DNA of 64,000 bases from contig OV121084.1 of NCBI GenBank assembly GCA_921293015.1, positions 22,944,960-23,008,959 on the forward strand. The letters run 5' to 3'. The notes beneath the pieces were generated by a model. That model saw only the letters and a list, made by a program, of their open reading frames with translations. It did not search any database and had not been told where the DNA came from. Made by a program: the position numbers and the translations under genes. The DNA is from Phorcus lineatus (taxonomy: Eukaryota; Mollusca; Gastropoda; Trochida; Trochidae). Of the stretch, positions 1 to 12,691 are shown in pieces; positions within the stretch are counted from its first letter, which is position 1; the number at the start of each line of letters is the position of its first letter.

Positions 1-679
1 ATTTCTTTGAGGAATGAACATGAGCTGACACATTTTAAAATACTGTCTTGATATGTATCTACCGTAGAAGTAGGAGTGCTTGCAAGCGTAGGAAAGCCGT
101 TAGTCTTTTAGCGAGTAGAGAAATTGAATTACGTTGTACCTAATCTAGGCTTTTTAAAGCAAGTCCCTTAATCATATACACATGGAATTGTAAGCATTAT
201 GAAATAGATACAGCCCAGCAGAATGTTGAAAATAACTTGCAAAAATGTTTCTCGTTTCTTTTACAGTCTCCAAACCATTAATGCATTACTAACAAGAGAC
301 AACTCGGTGCCACCCTGGCACCCTTGAGCATTTTGAAAAAAATGCATTTTCCCACAATTTTCCAGAACTGTTGTTCTTAACACTGATAATAATTAATTAA
401 TAATTATGATAAATGTAACAAAGAGCTATTTAACTTGAATTATTCTTATTTCAAAGTCTTATGGCACCAATGTATTCATAAAATATTGATATTTTGAAAT
501 TACAATCAGAAACCTATTTGCAAGGTTAATGAAAAATTCAGATATTTACATAAATTGTTTTTGAAACTTACATACGTAGTAGGTACATTTAGTAGGTAAT
601 ATTATGTTGAATTTAAGTCCTGTAAATTCTCTCTGCTTTCGTTTATCTTCATGATTCTTGAATGAACCAAAATTGCTAT
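1..679. other. AT-rich sequence, nothing recognised
   Basis: No open reading frame, tandem array or inverted repeat stands out in this stretch. It is AT-rich with scattered short A and T runs. Confidence 0.5.
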
Positions 680-1134
680 TAAAGAGCGACTCCGTGATTT
701 TCATAACATAGTATTTACCTTTGATATGAACCTAAATGTCATATGTGGTAATATAAAATCAAAACATCTAAACTTTTCGTGTCCAAAAGGCATATAATAT
801 AACAAATACTGCTTTTCCATGAAAATCTGAAAACAGCCTTATATATGCACAGAGGTGTAGATATCACGTCCAATATACATAGATACTAGTTATATAACCT
901 AACAAACACTATCAGCTCCTAACTGCCCTCCTAGCTGTTTTAGATAAATCTCCAAAATTACGTTTGACAATTTGACGCGCGCTCCTGTCCGGTTTTCGAT
1001 CATTTTGTCACTATAAAAAGAACATTAAGCTTTAAAATGTGACTTGTTGGTAACAGTCGATACTTCGCGATCAAATGACACCACTGATTAAGTTTGGCAT
1101 ATATGACTCCAACAACTCACGGAGTGGCTCTTTA
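680..1134. mobile_element. MITE-like element with short inverted ends
   Basis: The left end reads TAAAGAGCGACTCCGTGA. The right end, read on the minus strand, is TAAAGAGCCACTCCGTGA, so 17 of 18 bases agree. The 455 bp between hold no open frame. Short terminal inverted repeats around a non-coding core are typical of a non-autonomous DNA transposon. No clear target duplication is visible, so the superfamily cannot be given and the ends are approximate. Confidence 0.45.
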
Positions 1135-1499
1135 TGTCAAGTGAAAACAAAATCAATGACGTCTTCATAATTATATGTAAATACTTTGAAAGGTTTATCT
1201 ACAAGGTGACGTTCCACTTATACACGCACCAAGTTTGATTATTCAAATAAGATGATATGGCTTTGTTTTTTTTATTGAATAAGAAACTTAAGGACAGTCA
1301 AGTCAACTGAAAGTTTATTTTCATAAGGTATAGAATAATGATATAGAGTGAACAAATAATGCATGAACAGCATAGCACAAATATCAATGGCGCAGACGCA
1401 TGTCAAATTTAATATAAAGAGCAATTTCATTTTGTTAAAGTGTTAGTTTGCACGTGATGGAAATAAGTCAAATAAAATTAATAATTTTCTACTGAAGTA
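1135..1499. other. AT-rich sequence, no feature recognised
   Basis: This may be the unreadable 3' part of the minus-strand LINE remnant to its right. No coding pattern or repeat can be supported. Confidence 0.35.
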
Positions 1500-1925
1500 T
1501 ATTTACAATTATATGCAGGAAGATATTTGTTTCTTGATTCATTCAACAGATTACACTCTTACATAAAATGAAATTCACCCCCTTCTTTATAAATTTTATA
1601 TCATCAACCAGTTTCAATTGGGAATCTGTGGTTAAATGTTCCCAGTTTTGTAAATGCAATTTACCAAGGAATATCAGTAATTTGCACCAGTATGATAAGA
1701 TCCCTAATTTGATTGAAATACTAAGTGGCTATCTCCCACGTTCCCCGTAAACAATGAAAATGGAGTTGATGCTTTAACCTTCAATATAATTTTATTTAGA
1801 AAATTTCAAATTATTACGTTCAAATTGAATCGTGTTTTGTAACCCCACACTTCAGCACCATACAGTAATATTGGTTTAACAAGTTGATCAAAGAGTTTAA
1901 GTTGACAATCAAATTCAAGTTCATT
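1500..1925 (-). pseudogene. Decayed LINE reverse transcriptase fragment (thumb region)
   Basis: Read on the minus strand from about 1925 leftward, the frame gives LFDQLVKPILLYGAEVWG, followed by a degraded stretch containing GNVGDSHL. LFD-L--PILLYG-E-WG is the hallmark just after the palm domain of CR1/Jockey-type non-LTR retrotransposons, and the same motif appears in the copies near 9.1 kb and 47.2 kb (ILPILCYGSEIWG and IQPVLLYGAEIWG). Several stops and frame changes follow, so it is dead. In the minus-strand direction it lies downstream of a fragment that belongs after it, so the two pieces do not form one colinear element. Confidence 0.7.
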
Positions 1926-2466
1926 TATTTCTCAAAAAACGCCACCAACGGTTGTACATGAGCTAAAACAATATGTTACAAATCATAGATATATAGCTTC
2001 CAAGATGGACAAAGGAAGGTTACAGTTAATGGAAAAACTGTGTATGTTGGTGATGTGAATTTTTTTTAGCTATTATACTAGTTATTATGGCCATTTTTTT
2101 TATTCTTTAGTATTTTTAGTGGACATAAGTTTTTCAAATGTTAAAAGATTTGGCCGGGTAAAATAATAATGTTAAAATAATAATTTGTTCCCGCTGTTGG
2201 TGGAGAGCCTCGCACATTAGTAGATAGTTGAACTCGTCACCAACTGCGGGCGAGTTACAAAAGATTGCATATCCGTTCTGCTCTAGGTATATTGCTTGCC
2301 ATCGGCCTGTTTCAGTTGGCAGTTTGTGGTTATTAAAAAGTGGATAGGAATAACAACCGAATATTTCTAAAAACAGCAAACATTGTACGTGATGATTGGT
2401 CAGTGAGACATATAATGGCTCGACAGAAACGACCAATGCTTGTGAATAGAACACCAAAAAACACAA
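1926..2466 (-). pseudogene. LINE C-terminal fragment with 3' UTR
   Basis: A 110-codon open frame (2466 to 2134, minus strand) contains TETGRWQ and then the block GDEFNYLLMCEALHQQRE. This is the degenerate form of the cysteine/histidine motif GDEFHYLL-C found at the C-terminus of this LINE type; here the H is replaced by N. Beyond the stop the minus strand carries a likely 3' UTR, a small ACC-GTT-GGT hairpin near 1945-1960, and AATAAA near 1936, the position where such elements end. It is 5'-truncated. It sits directly upstream, on the same strand, of the reverse-transcriptase piece at 1500-1925. Confidence 0.6.
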
Positions 2467-3949
2467 AGTATTTTGTATAGTAAATGATAGGTTATGGTTG
2501 CTACCTCATTTTGATAAGAATTATAATTTTTGTTTTAAAGGCGTTTGCCTGAACTTGTCAACAAGTACAATACTCACCAAACGCCTCTTAACTGACTTAA
2601 AAACTATTTCGTCCACAATTCAGCATAGTAAACAAATAACTTCCAAGGTGATTGCTTTGAGTTCTCGCGAGATCTTGTTCCTACCGAACAACTATTTCAA
2701 TGTTTCAAAATCGTAACGATAAAGCAATAGCTGGTATCCGATGTGTTTGGCGAAAAGAAAGTCAGAGAGTTGGAAATCAAAGTCTGTTACATTGATTCGT
2801 TAATATCATTACACAAGAGATATATACCTTTTGTACAATCTGGGAATAGAATATAAAATACTGTGATAGGTAATACATTTTACTTAACACCAATATAGGT
2901 GGTGTTTATATATTTAATTGATATAATTGCTCTTATTTTTCTCACCCTCGAATAGATAAATAGAATCTATTTGAATCGGACGTCAAATATGCATTCATTT
3001 GACTTTTAAATCAATCATTAATTATAAAAGGAATAAAAACAATAAGAAGAAAGAGTTTCTTTCATAGTTAGTGTAAGGACGAGCTGACAACTTCCCTCTT
3101 TACAAGTCAAATATTCTTTTTATTCGTTTAAAGTAATTTTGCGTTAAGAAACGTGAAACTCACTTAACGCTTAAAGGAAAATATTTATTTTTATAAAGAT
3201 ATTTTTTTCAAAGGAATTGATTGTAAATGTTGATATTAAAATCTAAGTTAACTATACAAATACCACGATATCAGTAGAATAAATGACAATGCATTTACTT
3301 AAAGCGAACATTATACATTCGTGTTAAGAACGTGTTTTACCGAAATATTGCAATCTGAAATTAAAATAAGTATAAACGCAATTTCAATTTGTCTGATTTC
3401 GCGAAAATACTATCATTTATAAGCAACATTTTCAATTATTAAAGAAATCGATTGTTTTTAGAGTTATCTGGAGAACAATTATTTGATAGAAATTCGAAAT
3501 TTATAAGGATTTAGAAAATGCCTTCCATCAGAAGTATGCATTGTACCATAGAAATCCACTTTGATGAATGTTTTTTGATGAACTATTTTCTCTGTTGTCA
3601 TGTCGCTGTCTATGTATAACAAGTTCACTATGTATGAGCGATAAGATGGCCCGTGTGTGTGTGAAGAAATACGGCAGTAAAGGTAGACACGGCCGGCCCA
3701 TGCCTGGGATGTTATCTCCAGCTAAACGGAAACACTGCTGGGGGAGCAATAAGATTTGTTTATATAATGTTGTCCAAACTAGGTGAAGTTAACATAGTTA
3801 GCTTTGAAAAGAACAGACAATTCGCTGCCTGCCGCCTGCTCGTGCGACTGACATGTTAGCGAAGCCTGCGCCGCCGTGAAACCTACAACAATTTTAAAAT
3901 GCCTTCCCCTCTTTGATTATTTATTTTGTAAGTAGATGATAACGTCTAC
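2467..3949. other. No supported gene
   Basis: AT-rich sequence with only short chance frames on both strands. The segment around 3640-3770 is somewhat GC-richer and contains GGCCGGCCCATGCC, but no coding pattern could be assigned. Confidence 0.4.
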
Positions 3950-3964
3950 GCCACAGCTGCTGTA

Positions 3965-5345
3965 AGGCGAGGGACAGAAGGGAGATGGAGAGGTTGTGGA
4001 GAGATAGATGGATAGAAAGGAGATTGAGAGGTTGTTAAGAGATAGATTGATAGAAGGGAGATGGAGAAGTTGTGAAGAGAGAGGGACAGAAGGGAAGTGG
4101 AGAGGTTGTGGAGTGATAGATGGATAGAAAGGAGATTGAGAGGTTGTTAAGAGATAGATTGATAGAAGGGAGATGGAGAGGTTGTGAAGAGAAAGTGACA
4201 AAAGGGAAGTTGAGAGGTTGTGAAGAGATAGATGGATAGAAAGGAGATTGAGAGGTTGTTAATAGATAGATTGATAGAAAGGAGATGGAGAAGTGGTGAA
4301 GAGAGAGGGACAGAAGGGAAGTGGAGAGGTTGTGGAGTGATAGATGGATAGAAAGGAGATTGAGAGGTTGTTAAGAGATAGATTGATTGAAGGGAGATGG
4401 AGAGGTTGTGGAGAGAGAGGGACAGAAGGGAGATGGAGAAGTTGTGAAGAGAGAGAGAGATGGATAGAAAGGAGATTGAGAGGTTGTTAAGAGATAGATT
4501 GATAGAAGGGAGATGGAGAAGTGGTGAAGAGAGAGGGACAGAAGGGAAGTGGAGAGGTTGTGGAGAGATAGATGGAGAGAAAGAAGATTGAGAGGTTGTA
4601 GAGATAGATTGATAGAAGGGAGATTGAGAGGTTGTGGAGAGAGAGGGACAGAAGGGAAGTGTAGAGGTTGTGGAGAGATAGATGGATAGAAAGGAGATTG
4701 AGAGGTTGTTAAGAGATAGATTGATAGAAGGGAGATTGAGAGGTTGTGGAGAGATAGATGGATAGAAAGGAGATGGAGAGGTTGTGAAGAGAGATTGACA
4801 GAAGGGAGATGGAGAGGTTGTGAAGAGAGATTGACAGAAGGGAGATGGAGAGGTTGTGAAGACATAGATGGAAAGAGGGGAGTTGGAGATGTTGTAAAGT
4901 GAGAGGGAATGAGGGGAGATGGAGTGGCTGTGAAGAGATAGATGGATAGAAGGGAGATTGAGAGGTTGTAGAGATAGATTGATAGAATAGGGAGATTGAG
5001 AGGTTGTGGAGAGAGAGAGGGACAGAAGGGAAGTGTAGAGGTTGTGGAGAGATAGATGGATAGAAAGGAGATTGAGAGGTTGTTAAGAGATAGATTGATA
5101 GAAGGGAGATTGAGAGGTTGTGGAGAGATAGATGGTTAGAAAGGAGATGGAGAGGTTGTGAAGAGAGATTGACAGAAGGGAGATGGAGAGGTTGTGAAGA
5201 GAGATTGACAGAAGGGAGATGGAGAGGTTGTGAAGAGATAGATGGAAAGAGGGGAGTTGGAGATGTTGTAAAGTGAGAGGGAATGAGGGGAGATGGAGTG
5301 GTTGTGAAGAGATAGATGGATAGAAGGGAGATGGAGATGTTGCAA
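3965..5345. repeat. GA-rich minisatellite, unit about 37 bp
   Basis: About 1.4 kb is built from variants of AGAAGGGAGATGGAGAGG followed by TTGTGAAGAGATAGATTGAT. Units differ by small substitutions and by length, and a block near 4660-4910 recurs near 5035-5285, so longer segments have been duplicated within the array. The strand is strongly purine-biased throughout. Long open frames on the minus strand, rich in Ser, Leu and Pro, are a by-product of the repeat and should not be read as proteins. Confidence 0.9.
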
Positions 5346-6239
5346 AGTGGAGGAGGAGACACACTCCAGCTCTCTCTCTATATATATGACTGCCCCTGTT
5401 GACTGTGACATTTGCCTCTTGTATACATCACTATTTGGCGTTATACATATATGAGCAGATATACATCTTGTATATTCGTGAAAGGCAACCAGTTTAAATT
5501 TCGCCTGCCGATAACGCTTTATCTTGTTTATCTTATTCTTTGTTGTTTTAATTACCTCCCGTATTTACAGTTAACACATACATACACTTGCTTAAAGACA
5601 GTAATGCACGATCTTTTCTGAGGGTTAGCCCTTCATGTTAAGTCCTACATGTCTTTAGATGGATATTGTTATTAGGGTTTTATTCATAGAAAACTTTATT
5701 TACCTAAGTAAGGTTTGTCTGTCTCTCTATTTTTCTTCCTTACGCTCTGTCTCTCTGTCTGCCTGTCTATCTGTCTGTCTGTTTGTGTATGTATGTATAA
5801 AAGTATTTCCGAATATATACGAGTGTGTGTATAGACGTTGTGCTTGGTAAGGAGGGCGGCAGACAAGCAGATCAACTGTTTACATCAGCCTCATGTCAGA
5901 ACAGACATCTACACTCGTTCGCTTAACCAGGACCCCATCATTTGTTATAAAACAAACACTGCCTTTACATGAAAAGTTGGGGGCCTGTGCTATTACTTTC
6001 GTAATAAGCACTACAAACATTTCCAATAATTTCTAACTCATCCGATGTAAACAGTTTACCTTGCGTTTGTGCGCTTGTTTACAGTTGTTGGAAATCCATT
6101 TGGATCTGTCGACTTCTTCCTGTTAGCATTTCCGTGGTTGAGCCAGGAAAGCGTCTGGTGTTGGTGTCTTGGCCATTAAGTCTTTACGGGTGGTCTGCCG
6201 GTCCCGTTTCACGAGTGACACGGGGAGAGATGTCTTCCC
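5346..6239. other. No supported gene; small CT/TG microsatellite
   Basis: The stretch 5715-5810 is an imperfect GTCT/TCTG and TGTA microsatellite. The rest shows no coding pattern. Confidence 0.5.
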
Positions 6240-6635
6240 TACATGTTCATGAACACCCTCCTTGGTCTCTCATCAGAGACACAGAGAGGTTGGAGAATGA
6301 ATGTCCTCTACACTTGTGTATGAACACCCTCCTTGGTCTCTCATCAGAGACACAGAGAGGTTGGAGAAGAGATGTTCTCTTATCTTGTGCATGAACACCC
6401 TCTTCGGTCTCTCATCAGAGACACAGAGAGGTTGGAGAAAATATGTTCTCTTATCTTGTGTATGAAACCCCCCTGGTTAAAAACACTGAGAGGTTGGAGA
6501 AGAGATGTTCTCTTATCTTGTGCATGAACACCCTCCTTGGTCTCTCATCAGAGACACAGAGAGGTTGGAGAAGAGATGTCCTCTAAACATGTGTATGAAC
6601 ACCCTCCTTGGTCTCCCATCAGAACACAGAGATTT
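6240..6635. repeat. Minisatellite, unit about 71 bp, 5-6 copies
   Basis: The phrase CTCATCAGAGACACAGAGAG recurs at a spacing of 70-71 bp, with TGTATGAACACCCTCCTTGG in each unit. The fourth unit has lost part of the phrase, and the last is truncated. Open frames across the array are repeat artefacts. Confidence 0.9.
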
Positions 6636-8269
6636 ATTTGCTATATCTTTAATAGAGTTTCATGATAGACACACAGACTCGTTGTGGTTATGACGCAGAC
6701 AGAGAGGAGAAGATCACAAACTATTGGTCTGCCGTGAATCTAATAACAACACATCAATATTTTGTTTACAATATGCTTGTCATTTAGATGTCTATGAAAA
6801 CTTGTATCACGTAAATGACGCAAATCAGCAGTGTACATGTTGTACAGCCAATTCATTCCGTTCGAAGCTAACAGCATAAGTGTCTAGTCTATTTGAATTT
6901 TCAGTCTTTTTAAAGCAGAACAAGGCATTATATATTACTGAACATAGATTTATGTCCAAACATAAACGGTGAAAATTACAATATAGGAGCTGTATAAAGT
7001 ATGACGTTGACATTTTGCACAATATGCAGCAAATGATGTGGTTTGTTTCTTGGATATAGGTTGTGAAGTTAAGTATTATAATAAGATGTGTAATGATGTT
7101 CTGCGATGTGATGTAATCTCATGTTTGTGAAATCATGTGATCTATGAAATGGTAAATCATATGATATCAAATATGATATGATATGAAATTATTTTATACG
7201 TTTTGATATGATCTTTTATGTTTTCATTTAATGTGATATGTTGTGGTGTTAGGCTTTTAAGTCATGTTACATTATGTACTGTTGTTCCACTCCACTTCTC
7301 GTCCAAGAATACACTTATACATTGCAGAATACAAACCATGCTTTAGAAACATAATTGGTCTTTAACCTAATGCTATGTAATAACATCTTGAGATTTTACG
7401 ATATCCAAAATGTTTTCTCAGACAACACAAATGCGTGAAATAAAACCATCTGAAACCGCTAGTTTTTATTCACATTTGGTACAAGTCGTTATACTTTACA
7501 TGAAAAATAAACATGCTATTTCTACTGTTGTCTTTGTCAATTCTTCATCTTACGTTAAGAAAGTATTTATTTGTTTACAGATGATGTTGTAAGCAAATGG
7601 CAATAAGCCGCAACCATTTTTACACAGGATATGACCCCCAGCGGGTCGTGTCTAGCGCCTCCTGAAACAGGAAAACTGTTGCTCGCTCCTTACACTACCC
7701 ATACCTGCTGATACTGAGAAAGACACTCGAGCAGAGAATTGTTTTGGTAAAGAAATAAACAAACGTATCCTGTTGACATGAAATTGACATAGTTCCGCAC
7801 GTGCAACTCAGCTGTGAAATGTAAACTGTGGCAGCCTGTGATTGCCAGCGCGTCGGTCGTTCTGTCGAAGAGATGGGTGCAACCCGTCCACCAGTCCAAC
7901 TTCATTCCAATTACCCTGCCATTACTTGCTCAATTAATTACAACTATTAATTGAACCAAATTTTATGATAATCTATAATTTTGTACAAACCCGTTTTCCG
8001 TGCGGCAAGGACCATGTGACCCAATCTTATCAACCTGTCTCGTTTGCTCCGGGCCATCTGAATTATCAAAATATATGTTATCAAGTCCTTCCGCCCCTCG
8101 TAGAATGTAATGTGTAACATATGTATGTTGAGCGCTGACAACGGCAATCTAGTCGTAAGGGGAAAAAAGGTTAACATACATAAAAAAAAATCTGACAGAA
8201 GCTAAAATATAATGTAAATCACACTGTTCGCTACGGACAGATCGAAGTGGACATGCTTAGAACAACACA
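6636..8269. other. No supported gene
   Basis: Between 7080 and 7250 is a loose ATGATATG/TGTGAT-type simple repeat. A GC-richer patch lies at 7640-7900. Only chance frames of 60-76 codons are present and none resembles a known family. Confidence 0.45.
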
Positions 8270-8690
8270 ATGGTAACTAGAGACAGCGGTGAACATACAT
8301 ATAGAACAATACAGTGGTTACTAGAGACAGCGGTGAACACACATATAGAACAATACAGTAATCATTAGAGACAGCGGTGAACACACATATAGAACAATAA
8401 AATAATCATTAGAGACAGCGGTGAACACACATATAGAACAATGCAGTGGTCACTAGAGACAGCGGTGAACACACATATATAACAATACAGTAATCATTAG
8501 AGACAGGGGTGAACACACATGTACATATAGAACAATACAGTGGTCACTAGAGACAGCGGTGAACACACATATAGAACAATACAGTGGTCACTAGAGACAG
8601 CGATTAGCACACATATAGAGCAATATAGTGACCACTAGACGCAAATGTTAACATATATAGAACAATACAGTGACGACATATCGGTAAATT
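8270..8690. repeat. Minisatellite, unit 44 bp, about 9 copies
   Basis: GTGAACACACATATAGAACA followed by ATACAGTGGTCACTAGAGAC repeats at 44-bp spacing. A few units carry AATCATT instead of GGTCACT, and one has an inserted TGTACA. The array decays at its right edge, immediately before the truncated start of the LINE near 8.74 kb. Confidence 0.9.
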
Positions 8691-8741
8691 CAACTAAGTC
8701 TCGTCAATCTGACCGACCAAAAAGAATGAAAACAAAATATC

Positions 8742-9978
8742 CCTTCAAATGATAATGATGGGAATAACCTTTATGCATTAATGTTTGCGGATGATGTGTC
8801 AGGGGTTGCTGATACAGCACTTCAGTTGCAGAAAAGGTTAAATGCACTAGAGTTATTTTGTAGGCACACTGGTATGAAGGTAAACTTAAATAAAACAAAG
8901 ATTATGGTGTTTCGCAATTCAGGCTATTTGAGGCATTATGAAAAATGGGAAACAGATTGAGGTTGTATCATCTTATAGGTATCTTGGTATAGTTTTCACT
9001 CCTAGACTTTCATGGACTAAGGCTAAACACTGTCTGACTTCCCAAGGTAATAAAGCACTTATCTCTATATATTCTTTTCAAAGATCTTTTGGAACTTTGT
9101 TGCCTAATGATCTATTTAAACTGTTTGATTCTATTATTCTGCCTATTTTGTGTTATGGATCTGAAATCTGGGGAACGTCTTATTGTAAAGTTATTGAAAG
9201 CCTCCAGATTAAAGTTTGTAGGCAGCTCCTAAGAGTTGGTAGAAATGTTAGTAGCAGTATTGTTTTAGGAGAATGTGGTCGGCTCCCATTACAGTTTAAT
9301 CATATGTCTAGAGCGGTCAAATATTGGTGTAGGTTAATTCAACTAGATCCACAAAGACCTCCATCTCAGGGTTATAACATGTTAAAATCTCTTGATGATT
9401 CGGGTAGGTCAACTTGGGTTTCATACATAAAGAATATCTTATACCAATATCGTTTTGGATTTGTATGGCTCTCACAAGATGTTGGGGATGGCAAGGCTTT
9501 TATGAAACAGTTTAAACTTAGACTTTCTGATACTCTGAAACAATCATGGTCGGCCAATATCCATAATCTTTCAGATTCATTTGCTTATAAACAATTTATA
9601 ACATTACTACAAGTGGAAAGCTATCTTACATTATCAATATCTCCTTATCATAAATCTCTCCTAGCAAAATTTAGGTGTAGCAATTTTGGGCTAAGCATAG
9701 AAAAAGGACGATACAATAATTTATCAATTCCTGACAGAGTTTGCTCTTACTGCAAAATAAACAATATTACCAGCATTGAAGATGAATTGCACATTCTATT
9801 TGATTGTAAATTATATGAAGATGCTAGAAATAGGTTTATTACTCCACTATTGTACAGTACTGTTAACAACCACAATTTCATCTACCTCCTTAACAGTATA
9901 GATAGAAATATCATCTTGAATGTATGTAAATTCCTTAAATGTATTAATAAAACTAGAGCTAAAATTGTATATGCATAA
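8742..9978 (+). pseudogene. LINE reverse transcriptase, C-terminal half
   Basis: The first frame contains LYALMFADDVSGVAD, with the catalytic ADD, then HTGMKVNLNKTKIMVF. A small deletion near 8940-8950 shifts the frame; a long open frame of 346 codons follows with SSYRYLGIVF, LPILCYGSEIWG, GECGRLPLQF and FGFVWLSQDVGDG. It ends with the zinc-finger-like C-terminus CSYCKINN, EDELHILFDCKLY. The order (palm, thumb, connector, Cys/His block) is the normal CR1/Jockey-type order. The endonuclease and N-terminal palm are missing. The shift inactivates the copy, but the long second frame suggests it is fairly young. Confidence 0.9.
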
Positions 9979-10084
9979 AACCTGTAACCTTTTATGTGCG
10001 CTTGTAAAACTATTGGAAATGTAGTTTGTATTATGGGCCTTTGGCCTTTATACTGAATAAAATGTCTGTCTGTCTGTCTGTCTG
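8742..10084 (+). mobile_element. 5'-truncated LINE with (TCTG)n tail
   Basis: This is a non-LTR retrotransposon copy that begins in the reverse-transcriptase palm domain. Coding sequence starts near 8742 in one frame and runs to 9978 with one frame change. The 3' UTR holds a GGGCC-TTT-GGCCT hairpin (10035-10047) and AATAAA at 10056-10061. The copy ends in a run of TGTC units (10063-10084). It abuts a 44-bp minisatellite on its left. The short 3' UTR, polyadenylation-like signal and microsatellite tail are what is expected of a target-primed insertion. Confidence 0.9.
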
Positions 10085-10685
10085 ATGGGAACAAATTTTG
10101 TAAATCCGATTCTCAACCGATGACAAGATATTGTCAAGACGAAGCAGACGAAGAAGCTGTGTTTTAAACGTTCTGATTGGATTAGACGTGCTGATCTTTA
10201 TAATAGGACCATTCTCAGATGAGATGCCAGTTTAGAAATGAACAAGTAATGCCCATCTGGTAACTTTTGGCTTTATTTAATTTGTTTCACGGACTGTTTA
10301 AATAATTTAGCGTATGAAGAGACGTATGAATGTCACGATTAAAAATATATGTTCAACTTACACCTACTTAGATGGTAGTATGGTTGGAAAGATCTACTGT
10401 TTTATAGTTTCTGAAATTCTGCGTTTCATTTCATCACTTCTTGGCAGTTACGGGTTAGTGCCGAAGTCCTTACGGTTGCATCTTATCATAACATATCACA
10501 AATTAAAAACAACTTTTGACAAGACACAAATACGTCCTCAGTCTAAGCTTGAAGAATCAAGGAGCTATGTTAAAAGACGCAATTCATCTTCCCTGTTAGG
10601 TTTCGTGTCAGGTACGATACGATACAAATCACTCAAAGTCACTTTGTCTATTTTGGCAATTCACAGCGTAGACGTTCTAGTTCTA
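10085..10685. other. No supported gene
   Basis: A 127-codon plus-strand frame (10314-10697) overlaps the start of the 30-bp repeat and shows no family resemblance or clear codon bias. I treat it as chance. Confidence 0.4.
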
Positions 10686-11300
10686 TACTTTACATGACTG
10701 TAAGTTCTAGTTCAATACTGTACATGAATGTAAGTTCTAGTTCTATACTGTACATGAGTGTAAGTTCTAGTTCTATACTGCACATGCCATTCTCTCTCAA
10801 CAGAGGTATCTCCGTCATAAATTTCTATACAACCTCTGTCTTGATTTGAAGGTTTCTCGGTCTTGAGGCAGTTTCCCCTAGCTGGACAATATTGCAACTT
10901 AAACTACCTGGCTATATATTTAGCCAATGAAATCAACGCATGCATGAATAACATGTTTGATGTCACACAGGCCTGTGCCATGAGACAGGCGGAAAAGGAG
11001 GCGTTTGTGTTCTGTAAAGACGACTCAAAGCGCAAGGTGCATATTCGAATAAAGTTTTGCTTTTGGGAAGCTTACGGAAATAACTTTGAATGATTTGAAT
11101 TGATTTGAATGATAACTTTTGAAACGGCGTCGCTGATTGCACAACTAACTTTGATTGCATCCAATCAGCGTTCTACATTTCGTGCACAAGAAACCGTCGA
11201 ATTAAGACAGATGTTGTATAGAAAGTTATGACGGAGCTTCCTCTGTTGGGAGAGAATGTGTACATGAATGTAAGTTCTAGTTCTATACTGTACATAAATG
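10686..11300. repeat. 30-bp minisatellite split by an inserted element
   Basis: TAAGTTCTAGTTCTATACTG plus TACATGAATG repeats at 30 bp from 10686 to about 10788. It resumes at 11258-11300 on the far side of an inverted-repeat element. The two parts were presumably one array before the insertion. Confidence 0.8.
10789..11257. mobile_element. 469-bp inverted-repeat element
   Basis: The left end reads ATTCTCTCTCAACAGAGG and continues to TCCGTCATAAATTTCTAT. The right end on the minus strand reads ATTCTCTCCCAACAGAGG and continues likewise for about 70 bp with a few mismatches. The core has no long open frame. A half-length copy lies in opposite orientation at 16743-16987. Long terminal inverted repeats, small size and a second copy nearby indicate a MITE. 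The flanks are the 30-bp minisatellite, which obscures any target duplication. Confidence 0.8.
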
Positions 11301-12390
11301 CAAGTTGATAAGTTGGTGTGATTATCTTTAAATAAACTCTCTAAGAGAAATAAAAGCGTGTTTAGGTGAAATTGATTCACCTTCTCTGTTTTCAGCAACA
11401 TGACAATTTCCCTAGCATAGTGTTTAAACTTTCAACCTCTGGTAAAACATAAGCTTTAATCAATCTATTCTTATCCGTATGTAAATGTGAAAAGTGCTTT
11501 TGTAGACAGAAGCATTGCGGTATTGTATACAACTTTAAGGCAGCTCTGGCTGCCCACCAGAGCAGTTTTGGCTCTTCACAGATAAATGTTTGGAACATTT
11601 GAGCAGCTTTGTATCGTCTGTTGGCCACGTGCTTCAAAATGTAGGGAAATGCAGCATCTGCCTCCAGATGCTGTAGCGAATTGTATGAACCACCCACACC
11701 ACTACCCAGCGAGCCAGCGTATTTACAGGAGGCGGCTAAATTCGTGCATTGGTGGTTGAGCGGCTCAGTCTGGCGACAACGTACAGGTAACGCCTGGAGT
11801 CTGAGCTGAAACACCTTGCACTTTAGGCCTGTCCTTTCTCCAGGTAGTACACTGCCTACAGGCGAGTCTCGGGTGTATATAAGAGGGATCACACCTGTTG
11901 TACTGGTGGTATCCAGTCACATTACACAATACATGTACACTAGAAACACGACAAAGAAGACAGAACAGCGCTTGAAACCAGTAACGGAGGATCCTACATG
12001 AGCGGGCCAGTACAACATTCTAGGTTGGTTTGAAACGTCATCTATACAATGCAAAACAAGTTAAGGATTTGATTATTCAAAGCTTTCCTTCAACGAAGCA
12101 AACAAAACGAATTATGAAATATTAATTAGACATTGACGACGAGTTTCCTAAGTAGTTGCATTAAAACGAGTATAACACCAATTTCATAATTACAGATACG
12201 ATTTCGAAACCCTATAAAACAAGTACAGTTCTGTACAGTTCAAAAACCAAAATTGAGAAAAATGCGAAAGCTTTGGTCCTGGGGGTTTTCTCACGACCTT
12301 GAAAACTCTTTAGTTTTCAGATCGCACAACGCGCAATAAAATCTGGAATTAATTGACTTTCGCATTCGTGAGCATGATGCAGCGTCTCCT
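11301..12390. other. No supported gene; moderately GC-rich patch
   Basis: The region 11540-11890 is GC-richer than its surroundings and gives a 166-codon minus-strand frame (11392-11892) without recognisable motifs. A short exon cannot be excluded, but nothing positive supports one. Confidence 0.35.
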
Positions 12391-12691
12391 AGCACAGAAT
12401 AGGGTAACTCTCAACTGCCATGACTACCGTCATAAGACTGTGATTCTTACCTCCGGTCACTAACGACTTCTATAATATAACTCAAAGCGACTCCCAAAAC
12501 ATAACGGTGAGACTATCATTTGTCTCTGGTCACTACGGTCCTCTACCAATATAATTCAGAGAGACTCCCAGGACATGATACTGTGACTCTTCCCTCCCGT
12601 CACTGATGACTTCTGCTAGAATAACTCCCAACGACTCCCTGAATATGATAATGTGACTCTTCCCCCTCATCCCTGCTGTCTTTTGCCAATA

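Noticed and set aside
3917-5411. Ser/Leu/Pro-rich frames up to 217 codons on the minus strand
   Set aside because: They are translations of the GA-rich minisatellite in three frames and change identity with small length shifts between units.
10314-10697. 127-codon plus-strand frame
   Set aside because: No motif, no splice sites, and it runs into the 30-bp minisatellite at its end.
11392-11892. 166-codon minus-strand frame
   Set aside because: It is the longest non-repeat, non-LINE frame, but it has no recognisable motif and a mixed composition; kept only as part of a GC-richer patch.
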